Shown one piece after another: positions 34,893 to 43,766 of a stretch of 64,000 nucleotides of DNA. Source of the DNA: Cohnella faecalis (GTDB lineage Bacteria > Bacillota > Bacilli > Paenibacillales > Paenibacillaceae); contig NZ_QXJM01000040.1 of the NCBI RefSeq assembly GCF_003570905.1, forward strand, positions 682,001 to 746,000. The letters run 5' to 3'. Position numbers and translations under genes: made by a program. Position 1 is the first letter of the stretch. Each line of letters opens with the position of its first letter. Under the pieces are notes generated by a model. The model did no database searches and was not told the DNA's origin. It saw nothing but the letters and a program-made list of their open reading frames with translations.

Positions 34893-36857
34893 ATGGCAGT
34901 TCAATCTAATTTGGAAGTCCAAATAACAAATGATCATATTGGTAAGTTACTTAAATTTCAACCACTAAGGGCATTATCTGAATTAATTTGGAATGCTTTA
35001 GATGCTGATGCTACAGAGATTGATATAGATTTTGAACGAAATGCATTAGACGGATTAGAACATATAATAATTAAGGATAACGGACATGGAATAGACTTCA
35101 ATTTAGTTGACGAACACTTTGGAAAGCTAGGAGATTCACATAAAGTTAAAGATAAAGTTAGCCCTAAAGGAAGAAAGTATCACGGTAAATTAGGTCAAGG
35201 GAGATACAGTGGATTTGTCTTGGGAAGAAGAGTTGAATGGGTTAGTTTGATCAAGAAAGAAGAGGAATTATATGAGTTTGCAATATCGGGACATGATAGC
35301 AATTTAAAATTATTCAGTAAAACAGAACCCTCAAGAACTAATGGACAAAATTCAGGAGTAATAGTATCAATTACTGATCTTATTAACGAAAGTGCTGATA
35401 AAATTGCTGATAAACTAGGCCTTATTCAGAATCTTACGATGATCTTTGCTCCTTATTTATTGGCCTATAAAGATATTTCTATACGGGTAGAAGGGTTTAA
35501 ACTCGAACCAGCAAAACAAATAATCAATACATATGAATTCCCGTTATTTGCACATAATGAAGAACAGTTACCGGTCAGAGGTACTTTGAAAATTATTGAA
35601 TGGAAATCTAGTAAGCATAAAAATTTATATTTGTGTGGACAGACTGGAATCGTCTTTGAAGAAGAACCATCAGGATTCAGATCTAGCTCGTTTTCACACT
35701 CAGCGTACTTGCTAAGTAATATCGTTGATGACCTATGGGAAACAAACCAGATTGATGTTAGAACATTGAATCCTGACTATAATACGCTTAGGGAATTGAC
35801 AGATTTAACGTTACGTGATCTATATCGTCAGAAAATGGCCAGCGAAGCTTCAAATGAAATAAAGAAAATTAAAAAGGAAAATATTTATCCCTATAAAGGA
35901 GAAGCACAAACTGTTGTTGAGGAAGCTGAGAGACAAGTATTTGATATTTGCGCCGTAAAGTTGAATCAGTATTTGCCGGATTTCAGCAAAGCTGAAAAGG
36001 GTGCTAGAGAGTTTACATATAGGCTTATGAAGGAGGCACTACAATCAAATCCGGACAGCTTACAAACAATACTGAGAGAGCTTCTTAAACTTCCTACAGA
36101 GCAACAAGATGAACTTGCTGCAATTCTTGAAAAGACAAGCTTGGAGTCAATAATTAACACTACAAATCTGATATCCAATAGAATCTTATTTTTAAATGGA
36201 CTGGAACAAATTTTATTCAGTGATCAATACCGTAAAAGGTTGAAAGAGAGAAGTCAGTTACACAAAATTTTACTTAGGGAACTTTGGTTATTTGGTGAGC
36301 AATACGTGTATGGATATGACGATATTTCTCTTAAGAATGTTCTCAAAAAGCACCTTTCAATTTTGGGAAGAGAGGAATTAGCAAAAGAAATTGATTTTAA
36401 AAGCATAACCTCTTTAGATGATATTCCGGATATAGGACTATACCGTCAGTATAAGTATGGAAGAGACGATTGTTACGAAAATCTTGTGATCGAACTAAAG
36501 CGGCCTAAATGTGTAATTGGAACTGAAGAGATCAGCCAAGTCAGAAGATATGCTCATGCAATTGAAAAAAATAATAATTTCGATAAAGCGAAAACAAAAT
36601 GGAAAATAGTATTGTTGGGAACTGATCTTGATGAGGATGCACGTTTAGAATCATCACAGGGTGATAGAGCACCAGGATTGATCTATAAAAGTAAGACCGG
36701 TAACATGGAAGTGTGGTTGAAGGAATGGAATGAGATAATACAAGAAGCTAAGGGGAAACATCAGTTCCTTAAAGAAAAGCTTGAACTTGAAGTGAAGGAT
36801 AATGAGGAAGGCCTTAATTATTTACGAATGAAGTACAAAGAATATATTCCGGATTAA
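34893..36857 (+). CDS. GHKL/HSP90-like ATPase fused to a nuclease-like domain
   Basis: 654 residues. The N-terminal ATPase fold has the N box ELIWNALDADA (30-40), the G1 box DNGHGID (62-68) and the glycine-rich lid GKLGQGRYSG (98-107), as in MORC, HSP90 and MutL-like proteins. Near the C-terminus, ENLVIELKRPKC (about 530-541) followed by EEISQVRRYAHAI resembles a PD-(D/E)XK active site (Glu-x-Lys strand and a following Q-bearing helix). A fused ATPase-nuclease of this sort is typical of anti-phage genes. It has its own promoter with TATAAT at about 34851 and is the first gene inside attL. Nuclease activity is inferred. Confidence 0.75.
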   Translation: MAVQSNLEVQITNDHIGKLLKFQPLRALSELIWNALDADATEIDIDFERNALDGLEHIIIKDNGHGIDFNLVDEHFGKLGDSHKVKDKVSPKGRKYHGKLGQGRYSGFVLGRRVEWVSLIKKEEELYEFAISGHDSNLKLFSKTEPSRTNGQNSGVIVSITDLINESADKIADKLGLIQNLTMIFAPYLLAYKDISIRVEGFKLEPAKQIINTYEFPLFAHNEEQLPVRGTLKIIEWKSSKHKNLYLCGQTGIVFEEEPSGFRSSSFSHSAYLLSNIVDDLWETNQIDVRTLNPDYNTLRELTDLTLRDLYRQKMASEASNEIKKIKKENIYPYKGEAQTVVEEAERQVFDICAVKLNQYLPDFSKAEKGAREFTYRLMKEALQSNPDSLQTILRELLKLPTEQQDELAAILEKTSLESIINTTNLISNRILFLNGLEQILFSDQYRKRLKERSQLHKILLRELWLFGEQYVYGYDDISLKNVLKKHLSILGREELAKEIDFKSITSLDDIPDIGLYRQYKYGRDDCYENLVIELKRPKCVIGTEEISQVRRYAHAIEKNNNFDKAKTKWKIVLLGTDLDEDARLESSQGDRAPGLIYKSKTGNMEVWLKEWNEIIQEAKGKHQFLKEKLELEVKDNEEGLNYLRMKYKEYIPD

Positions 36858-36860
36858 TCA

Positions 36861-36885
36861 GAAGAGGGGCCTACGCACCCTCTTC
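36861..36885. terminator. Bidirectional terminator
   Basis: GAAGAGGG (36861-36868) pairs with CCCTCTTC (36878-36885). It follows the GHKL gene stop by a few bases and overlaps the end of the small minus-strand gene at 36871-36987. Confidence 0.7.
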
Positions 36886-36987
36886 TTCCTTATTTACGTT
36901 ACATTCAGCCTGCGATGCTCCATAATCCTGAACCATTTCAGCAAGTGTTTTAATAAATTCAAAGTAGTTTTCATCTTCATTGACCAT
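36871..36987 (-). CDS. Small acidic protein (38 residues)
   Basis: The frame starts MVNEDENYFEFIKTLAEMVQ and ends NKEEEGA before TAG at 36871-36873. AAAAGGAGAG lies seven bases before the ATG, a strong ribosome binding site, which is why it is kept despite its size. The composition is acidic and helical. It is convergent with the ATPase-nuclease gene; a regulatory or antitoxin-like role is possible but not shown. Confidence 0.5.
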   Translation of the reverse strand: MVNEDENYFEFIKTLAEMVQDYGASQAECNVNKEEEGA

Positions 36988-37215
36988 TATAAACTCTCCT
37001 TTTGTTTAGACCGGGTAATACAAAGGAGAGGAAATTAGGGTTATTATTCCGGAGAGTCAGCTTATCTTGGACAGCATTGAAAGTTCATGACATTCAGCCA
37101 AGAATCAGTGCTTAAATAGATACTTAAATAAAGTGATACGAAGCATGCTCAACTTACTTGTTAAAAGCAAAGGCGACTTTGTTCCAAGATGTCAGCAATG
37201 GCAATCATAAATAAA

Positions 37216-37263
37216 AAGCAGTCAGTTACTTAATCTCAGATAGAGTTAAGCATCGGACTGCTT
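37216..37263 (+). other. Structured noncoding stretch before the primase gene
   Basis: The 600 bases between 36988 and 37588 hold no gene. Within them, AAGCAGTC (37216-37223) pairs with GACTGCTT (37256-37263), with an inner CTTAA/TTAAG stem, followed by TGATTCTTTTA. A closely spaced repeat CGATCC-GGA-CGATCC lies near 37367-37382. It may be a small RNA end, a leader, or part of a replication origin recognised by the primase; the sequence does not decide between these. Confidence 0.3.
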
Positions 37264-37588
37264 GATTCTTTTATAGACATGGAATACAAAACTGAGACTA
37301 TAACTCACCTACAAGATGTGAGATCATAAATAAACATGAAGTAAACAAAAACAAAGTTCATACATAACGATCCGGACGATCCAGATAGCTCTGAATCGTT
37401 TTAAGTAGGATTGAACGATACGAGCTATGCAGAGCGATTTATATAACATCAGAATGCGTTCTGGGCTACTTCTATTATCATATCAGCTTCAGAGATTGCG
37501 ATGACATATGTTTTCATAATGTGGGCTTGAGTTTTGACATGCTCATATATTAAGAAGCAAATTGCTTGGAAAATGACAAGAAAGAAGA

Positions 37589-39211
37589 ATGATAATGGAG
37601 AAGAATATCACGAAAAGAGTAAAATACTACACTAATTTCATGAGCTTATATGAATTTCTTGTGGATGCTCAGTATTCAAGTCCAAATCAAGATGACGATT
37701 TCAAGGGAGAGATCGAAATTGAGCCTGAAATGCTCAAAAGATTAGTCCACCAATTCAATAAACTGTATATCTCTAGAAGAAAAGGCTACCTGGTTCAGAA
37801 TCATTTTCAAGTGCATGAGCGAGGCAAAGCATTTGTTTATAAAGATCAAACGCTTAGTGATACTGTACTGCAAAATCATCTGCTCGGAAAGCAAACAATC
37901 GCTTGCTATCCTTGTAATGCTTATAGCACGAAGTGGTTTCTCTTCGATGTTGATGTGGCCTTGAATGGTCAGGATGCAATCATTCTAGCTAAACGCTGTA
38001 CTAAAAGATTGATCACTACGCTTAAAGAGTATATTTCAGAAGAGTACATACATTGTTATAGAAGCGGAAGTAAGGGCTACCATATTGTTATTTATTTAAG
38101 CGAACCCGTTCAAAGAAAACGAATTGAAGAGTTTCAGCAGTGTATTATTGCTATGGCTGGTTTACAAGGATTAAAGAATGCTGATGTTGAGATCATTCCG
38201 CAAATAACAAATGAAAAGAAACAAGGCAAAACAGCTAAACTACCTCTTGGACGGAATCACATCAATTTAGAGTATGGTTCAAATTTTTGTTGTCTTGTAA
38301 ATCTTGATACGCTTGAGTATAAGCCATCACAGTACAGAAACTTTTTGGATATAGACCCGTTGGATAGAGACTCCTTTAATAAGGTTGCTGATGTTGTTAA
38401 AGAAATAGCGCCCGTCGCAAAAAAGCAGCACATTCCAATGCGTCGTATAGAAAAGAAAGTTGAAATTGCACCACGAGTACTCCAAGAGAATGATATATTT
38501 TCTTTTTGTAACAGCTACGAGGTTACAGCTCATGGCCAGCGTCATGACATGACTTTTGATTTGGCATTAAGGTTAAAGAATGACTACAAGTTATCACAGA
38601 AAGAAACGGAAGCAGCGCTATTAGATTGGCTTGATAACCAAGAAGGTAGATATGGTTCTTCTAGAGTAGAAGCGATAAGAGATACAAAGTTTCAGGCCCA
38701 ATATGTCTACAGCAGAGGGTATGAGCTTAGGGGGAAGTTAATTCATAGTATCGTTGTGACAAGAGATGAAGCTGCTTTTTTTGCTGATATCGTAAATGAA
38801 GAGAATAAGATTGGTATTATGGAACGGAATGCAATGACTGTGTTAGTTGCGTTCATTAGGCATGCTAAGTTATTTGGCGACAATCAATTCTTTATGTCTT
38901 ACGATCAAATTGAGGGAATTTCGGATGTAAGAAGAATGGCGATAAATCCTTGCATAACACGCTTAGAGCATTTAGGGAAAATAGAAATAATAGAGCGAAT
39001 CGATTTCAAGAAAGGTATAACAAAAGCAAACAGGTATAAGATTGCATTGGATGTTATGCATGAAGAATCTACGAAAGGTTACACGATCCACTATGACAGC
39101 AAGATCAATGTGTTGGAAATCTTATCGGCTTTCTACAGTGTAACTCAATTGAAATCAATGCTTACGAAATCACTTTATAATAACATTTTGGAATCGCAAG
39201 AATCTTCTTAG
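37589..39211 (+). CDS. Archaeo-eukaryotic primase (AEP) family protein
   Basis: 540 residues. The core motifs of AEP primases are present: the metal-binding WFLFDVDV (about 116-123), SGSKGYHIVIYL (about 158-169) and KLPLGRNH (about 217-224). The C-terminal half has a helical PriCT-like region and a winged-helix-like end (MSYDQIEGISDVRRMAINPC). Proteins of this kind replicate plasmids, phages and satellites or act in conflict systems. Two start codons two codons apart (37589, 37595) are both possible. In this element it is the only replication gene, so it probably starts replication of the excised circle. Confidence 0.82.
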   Translation: MIMEKNITKRVKYYTNFMSLYEFLVDAQYSSPNQDDDFKGEIEIEPEMLKRLVHQFNKLYISRRKGYLVQNHFQVHERGKAFVYKDQTLSDTVLQNHLLGKQTIACYPCNAYSTKWFLFDVDVALNGQDAIILAKRCTKRLITTLKEYISEEYIHCYRSGSKGYHIVIYLSEPVQRKRIEEFQQCIIAMAGLQGLKNADVEIIPQITNEKKQGKTAKLPLGRNHINLEYGSNFCCLVNLDTLEYKPSQYRNFLDIDPLDRDSFNKVADVVKEIAPVAKKQHIPMRRIEKKVEIAPRVLQENDIFSFCNSYEVTAHGQRHDMTFDLALRLKNDYKLSQKETEAALLDWLDNQEGRYGSSRVEAIRDTKFQAQYVYSRGYELRGKLIHSIVVTRDEAAFFADIVNEENKIGIMERNAMTVLVAFIRHAKLFGDNQFFMSYDQIEGISDVRRMAINPCITRLEHLGKIEIIERIDFKKGITKANRYKIALDVMHEESTKGYTIHYDSKINVLEILSAFYSVTQLKSMLTKSLYNNILESQESS

Positions 39212-39299
39212 AACGCTGAAAAAGCTTGTTACGATAAGAACAACGGTTTATATTTCTAAGCTAACAGGAACGATCTGAACAGCTTATACGAATAACACA

Positions 39300-39322
39300 A
39301 AACCAGTCATTGCGACTGGTTT
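39300..39322 (-). terminator. Terminator of the ribbon-helix-helix gene
   Basis: AAACCAGTC (39300-39308) and GACTGGTTT (39314-39322) form a 9-bp stem with a 5-base loop; read on the minus strand it overlaps the stop of the gene at 39321 and may also end transcripts from the primase gene. Confidence 0.7.
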
Positions 39323-39524
39323 ATTTGCGTTTATTTTCACTTGTGCTTCTCATAAATTTGACGTTCTTTAAAGCGTAATCAAGGGCCATATTGATAAGTT
39401 CATTTCTGGAACGTTCGCTTTGTAGAGCCAAACTATCTAACTTATCAGCAATAGCTTTATCTACTCGAATAGTGATCGTCACACTTTTCTCTTTAGGTGT
39501 CACAATAAAATCATCATTATCCAT
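39321..39524 (-). CDS. Ribbon-helix-helix (CopG/Arc) protein
   Basis: 67 residues. VTITIRVDKAIADKLDSLAL followed by SERSRNELINMALDYAL is a classic ribbon-helix-helix: one beta-strand and two helices. Such proteins repress their own genes or control plasmid and phage copy number. AAGAGGTGAACG lies upstream of the ATG. It lies between the primase and a membrane protein and may regulate one of these. Confidence 0.82.
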   Translation of the reverse strand: MDNDDFIVTPKEKSVTITIRVDKAIADKLDSLALQSERSRNELINMALDYALKNVKFMRSTSENKRK

Positions 39525-39657
39525 TTGCGTTCACCTCTTACATCAGTATAGAAATTGTAAGAGGTCGAAAATAGAACACAAATTGCAATCATTATAAATT
39601 ACAATTTAGAATCAGCGTGGTAAAATATTACTCAAACTAAACGCTAGGAGAGCTACT

Positions 39658-40671
39658 ATGTCAAAGTACAAATGGCTAGGGATAATTGCAATATTATTGG
39701 TCGTTCTTAATGGTTTTCTAATCATGCATCTATACAAAAAAATATCCGGAAGTAGCGACAGCAATCACTATGTGGCACAGGGACAAGTGAATAATCTAAC
39801 TACAGGTAATACAGACGTAAAGAATGCTTTGGACTACTTGGAAATCCAGAGTGATTTGTCACAAGGCTTCAAAGAGTATGCTCTGAGTGACTTCAAATCC
39901 AAGAATACAATGAGCATTAAGATTAATAAGATGGCTTTATCAAAACAAGGTAACGATATTATTCTTAAGGCAAACCTGCTGAATGACTCTGCAAGTAATG
40001 TGAATTGGATTCTAGTGAATATACAGCTATATAATGCAGTCGGACATAATATTGGCCTTGTGCCATATACCATATTGTCTAGTCAAACTGGTGATAAACC
40101 ATTAGAACCAGGAAAAGAAATAACTCTGAATCATACGTTTGACGGTGAAAGCGTAGAAGAATGGGATGGTAGATTCTCTGTAGATGTACTCACAAAGAAC
40201 TCTGATAGCAGCCAAACATCTAGCCAGAGCAATGCTGAGCCTAAAAAGAAAGAAATAAATGAAAAAGTCTCTAAAGAGGATCAGATTGAGTCAGCAATCA
40301 CAGACGCTGTTAGCGAATTAAACGGGATTGAAATTTATCAAAGAGACGGAAGGTATGTAGTTGAGGCGACTTATGATTTAGAAGATGGTCCCTACCTAAA
40401 AAGTGCTGCTGAAAAGGTAGCTCGTGACTTTACATTCGCAGCATACGCTACAGGATTGCCTATTCTTAGGACATCCATAATAATCAATAAGCCTGATAGG
40501 ATAGTGGGGCTAACCGTTACAGTGGGAAGTGCTCAAGCAAATACACAACCAGAAAGCACTTGGTCTGATTCAAAAATTGGTCCTACAATCTTTATGGATT
40601 GGGTAAAGCAAAATTCCAATGACGATTATAATAATCTTGGCAATCATACAGTAGCTAAGTACAACTTTTAG
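39658..40671 (+). CDS. Membrane-anchored protein of unknown function
   Basis: 337 residues. The N-terminus holds a single hydrophobic segment (WLGIIAILLVVLNGFLIMHL) after a short basic start, so the rest is likely outside the cell. The first external part (about 85-180) resembles an Ig-like FxLYD or DUF4352 type beta domain (MSIKINKMALSKQGNDIILK), followed by a Ser/Lys-rich linker and a second alpha-beta domain. Exact family unknown. AGGAGAGCT lies before the ATG. Its presence in the element may reflect surface modification or exclusion. Confidence 0.6.
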   Translation: MSKYKWLGIIAILLVVLNGFLIMHLYKKISGSSDSNHYVAQGQVNNLTTGNTDVKNALDYLEIQSDLSQGFKEYALSDFKSKNTMSIKINKMALSKQGNDIILKANLLNDSASNVNWILVNIQLYNAVGHNIGLVPYTILSSQTGDKPLEPGKEITLNHTFDGESVEEWDGRFSVDVLTKNSDSSQTSSQSNAEPKKKEINEKVSKEDQIESAITDAVSELNGIEIYQRDGRYVVEATYDLEDGPYLKSAAEKVARDFTFAAYATGLPILRTSIIINKPDRIVGLTVTVGSAQANTQPESTWSDSKIGPTIFMDWVKQNSNDDYNNLGNHTVAKYNF

Positions 40672-40734
40672 CGTGTACTTACAAATTTATGAACTGTACG
40701 ATAAGTTTCAACTATACGTTAAGGAGTTGAAACA

Positions 40735-40929
40735 ATGGAAACGAATCTAGATTTGATTAACCAGTATGTGAAAAGTGTTGTAGAAAAAGAGCAACTTCTG
40801 GAAAAACTAAACTTAACAGTTTTATCGGAACAAGATATGCACAAACTGATGTTGCTAACCTGTACTATAAATGAGCTAGTCGGACGAATGGTAGATGCAG
40901 GACTAATTCAAATTGAAATCAAGAAGTAA
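40735..40929 (+). CDS. Small helical protein (64 residues)
   Basis: The frame METNLDLINQYVKSVVEKEQ and onward is helical and moderately acidic, with no recognised family. AAGGAGTTGAAACA lies before the ATG. It follows the membrane-anchored protein by 63 bases on the same strand and ends at the bidirectional terminator, so the two are probably co-transcribed. Confidence 0.6.
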   Translation: METNLDLINQYVKSVVEKEQLLEKLNLTVLSEQDMHKLMLLTCTINELVGRMVDAGLIQIEIKK

Positions 40930-40973
40930 TCAGATTAGCATTCGTATTACAATTTCAATTTACACTTAAACAA

Positions 40974-41026
40974 ATATGATACTACAAATAGTAATCAAAT
41001 AAATTTAACTATTTGTAGTATCATAT
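40974..41026. terminator. Strong bidirectional terminator with 19-bp arms
   Basis: Perfect arms at 40974-40992 and 41008-41026 (core ACTACAAATAGT / ACTATTTGTAGT) with a 15-base AT-rich loop and flanking A and T runs, between convergent genes. Confidence 0.88.
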
Positions 41027-41130
41027 TTTATTTATTGATATGGAATACAAGAATGAAAGTATATCCGACTTCCAATCCTCGCGTGCCTCCGCAAAGCATT
41101 TTTGTCCAAGTAATTCTAATTAATTAAACA

Positions 41131-42570
41131 TCATAATGATAATTCCGTTCTTAATCCAACATGAATTGCAAATTCTTTATCGAAATCAATCACTGCTTTG
41201 TTATCACGATAGGCCCAAGAGTAAAAATATCTATCCATTCCATCTTTCTTCCATTTATTACCTATCAGTCCAAATTCAAAAAAGGTTTTTAATATTTCCT
41301 CTAGTTTTATATTTGGATAGATGCTTTTATTCTTTTCATAGTATTCTTTCAAATTTTTGAACTTAAATTCTCCTCTATTATATTGTTTGAGCAGTAGAGT
41401 GCCTTCATCAATTAACAAATCATCAAGATGGCCTGACAACTCATTTCTAACTTCTTGAAAAAAGTATGTAGAATAATCTTTTTCCAACTCGATAAAAGCA
41501 TGTTCTTTAAACCGACTCTCTTGTGCATACTTTTCAATTATGAAGTTTAGGTAAGTAACAACATCTCTAGGTCTGAAAAATGTTCGACCAAGCAAAAACT
41601 TCTCAGTATCAATTCGTCGTATTTGTTCGGGAAAGAATAAAGTAAACAGTTCTACTCGTGACTTATCTTTTAAATCTGGCACTGATGCTTTGATCTTTGT
41701 AAATACTAAATCAAACAACGGTGAGTCTACTTGAATTGTTGCTCCCCAATCAATAGTTATAGAGTTATCAATTTTTATCTTATTGAGGTCTGGGTCATTT
41801 AATATATAAAAAATATCCGTTCTCAATAGAACCGTTACTTTACCATTGATTCTATTGTCCAACATAGATAAGTTGATTTTGTCCACTGCTTTAATCAAGC
41901 TAATTATACTGTTTTTGTAAATTTCGTTGTTTCTGAATTTATCATCTAGCTCATCATAAATTAAAGTGTATTTACAATCTGTTTCAGCAAGTAATTCAAA
42001 TACAGTTTCTCTCAAATCGTCAAGATAGTATAGATATGAGCCAACACTGTATTTCTTTGTTTTCCCATGTTCTCCACCAAATTTAAACAAATTCCCACTT
42101 AGTTTGTTTTGTTGCGTTACTTCGATAATCTTCATCGCATTTAACTTTACTGTAAAGAAATTGTCCCTTACGAATTTGTTCAATTTCTGCCATGTTTCTG
42201 AGTAACTAAGATTTTCGTTTTCAAGACAAAGTTTAGCTAGTTCAAGTAAAATAACCCATTCCCATATGGAGATATATTCATTTGGCTTAATATCACCATT
42301 TTTTAAATTGACCAATTCGTGAAATTGGAATTCTTTATATGAACAAAGATTACAGAACCACTCAGCATCGTTTTGTGCTTTCTTTTTAATAAACTCACCT
42401 AATATTGATTTTCCGGTTCCTTTTCTCCCTAAAACTAAGTATTTCTCATTTTGCATAACTTTATGGTAAATTTTGTTATGATCGTAGAAGTAATTTTCAA
42501 AATCAGGTCTATAACTTGCTTCCTTCTTCCCGTCATTTTTGCCGAGAAAAATATCGTTTAATGTGTACAT
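41131..42570 (-). CDS. P-loop ATPase, Sll1717-like
   Basis: 479 residues. Walker A LVLGRKGTGKSILGEF (about 45-60) has the GRKGTGKS form typical of the Sll1717 group of P-loop ATPases. Walker B is TLIYDELDDKF (about 202-212). The C-terminus is helical with a winged-helix-like end (GLIGNKWKKDGMDRYFYSWA). Members are scattered in mobile elements and defence islands; biochemical role unknown. It is the only large minus-strand gene in the element and is divergent from the first recombinase gene at 42672. Confidence 0.75.
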   Translation of the reverse strand: MYTLNDIFLGKNDGKKEASYRPDFENYFYDHNKIYHKVMQNEKYLVLGRKGTGKSILGEFIKKKAQNDAEWFCNLCSYKEFQFHELVNLKNGDIKPNEYISIWEWVILLELAKLCLENENLSYSETWQKLNKFVRDNFFTVKLNAMKIIEVTQQNKLSGNLFKFGGEHGKTKKYSVGSYLYYLDDLRETVFELLAETDCKYTLIYDELDDKFRNNEIYKNSIISLIKAVDKINLSMLDNRINGKVTVLLRTDIFYILNDPDLNKIKIDNSITIDWGATIQVDSPLFDLVFTKIKASVPDLKDKSRVELFTLFFPEQIRRIDTEKFLLGRTFFRPRDVVTYLNFIIEKYAQESRFKEHAFIELEKDYSTYFFQEVRNELSGHLDDLLIDEGTLLLKQYNRGEFKFKNLKEYYEKNKSIYPNIKLEEILKTFFEFGLIGNKWKKDGMDRYFYSWAYRDNKAVIDFDKEFAIHVGLRTELSL

Positions 42571-42671
42571 TATCTAAAACCCCTTTGCATCTTCTCTATG
42601 TACAAACAATTCCCACCTCAGTAAGATGTCCACATAGATTCATATGGATGTTACTTACAGGAGGTTAGTCT

Positions 42672-43526
42672 ATGAAACAAAAAATCAAATCTGTTCTTGG
42701 CTATGTTCGCATCAGTTCAGACACGCAAAAAGATAACACTTCAATTGCTGAACAGAAAAAGCGTATTCAGGCATATTGTACCAGTCAGAATTGGAATTTG
42801 AAAGGAATCTTTGTCGATGAAGCTAAGTCTGGCTCTAAAATTGACGAAAGAATCGAATATGTAAAAATGATTGAATTTGCTCAAGATAAATCCAATGAGA
42901 TCGATGCAATAATCGTGTTTAAGTCAGATAGAATTCATCGTCATTTGAAGAATCTATTGATTATGATTGAAGACGATTTACAGCCACATGATATTGCATT
43001 TATCAGCGTCTCTGAGAACTTTGACACTTCCACGCCACAAGGAATGCTCACATTACAAATGCTTGGTAGCTTTGCAGAGTTTGAGAGAAACTTGATCAAT
43101 GAACGGACACGCTCTGGTCGTGTAGTTACAGCTAAATCAGGCAAGTATGCGGGTGGAAAAATTCCTTTCGGTTACTTAATAGATGATGGCAAATTCGTTG
43201 TAAATGAGTGTGAAGCAACACTCGTTCGCAAGATGTTCCAGTTGTACGCTGAGGGTAAAAGCTATGGTTTTATAGCAAAATATATTAGCTCGCTAATCAA
43301 ACAGTCTGGAGACGATCCTGGCAGCTCTGATGCCAATAAAAGCTGGTCGAGGACTTCAATATGCTATATTTTGCGCAATGCTTCGTACACTGGACTACTT
43401 AGCTATGACGGTAAGAAAGAAAAGAATCAAATTCAGGTTAAAGCTTCGATTCCAGCAATCATATCAAAACAGTTATTCAATAAGGTCCAAGCAATGCGAG
43501 AACAGAAAAGAAAGATGGACGCTTAG
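42672..43526 (+). CDS. Serine recombinase (resolvase/invertase type with recombinase domain)
   Basis: 284 residues. The N-terminal catalytic domain starts VLGYVRISSDTQKDN with the nucleophilic serine at about residue 15; FKSDRIHRHLKNL and MLGSFAEFERNLINERTR carry the arginines of the active site. A shortened Recombinase domain follows, with LRNASYTGLLSYDG. It lacks the long zinc-ribbon and coiled-coil tail of large integrases. It may help excision, or act as an accessory recombinase for the large integrase that follows. AGGAGG lies upstream of the ATG. Confidence 0.9.
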   Translation: MKQKIKSVLGYVRISSDTQKDNTSIAEQKKRIQAYCTSQNWNLKGIFVDEAKSGSKIDERIEYVKMIEFAQDKSNEIDAIIVFKSDRIHRHLKNLLIMIEDDLQPHDIAFISVSENFDTSTPQGMLTLQMLGSFAEFERNLINERTRSGRVVTAKSGKYAGGKIPFGYLIDDGKFVVNECEATLVRKMFQLYAEGKSYGFIAKYISSLIKQSGDDPGSSDANKSWSRTSICYILRNASYTGLLSYDGKKEKNQIQVKASIPAIISKQLFNKVQAMREQKRKMDA

Positions 43527-43528
43527 TT

Positions 43529-43702
43529 ATGGCGAAGAAGAAACGAGTTCTTACTGTCTCCAGTGCGTTCATCAATAATCAACTCATACCTCAGATCAGA
43601 ATTCAGGGCAAGTGGCTGAATGATCTGGGGTTTTCTATTGGATACAAGGTTGTAGTTGAAGAAATACAGGGGCAATTAATTATTAGAGTGGTGGAAATTT
43701 AG
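43529..43702 (+). CDS. SymE-like small protein
   Basis: 57 residues starting two bases after the recombinase stop. The sequence MAKKKRVLTVSS, then IPQIRIQGKWLNDLGFSIGY and KVVVEEIQGQLIIRVVE, follows the SymE pattern (P-x-I-R-L-x-G-x-W-L-x-x-x-G-F), an AbrB-related fold found in SOS-induced toxins and in many mobile elements. It lies between the two recombinases and is translated with them. Here it could be a toxin or a recombination accessory factor. Confidence 0.65.
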   Translation: MAKKKRVLTVSSAFINNQLIPQIRIQGKWLNDLGFSIGYKVVVEEIQGQLIIRVVEI

Positions 43703-43766
43703 TCTCAGAGCGTCGTTCATATAATCCTCTATGTTGGGTTACTATTCAAAATAGGAGAGGGTTCGC

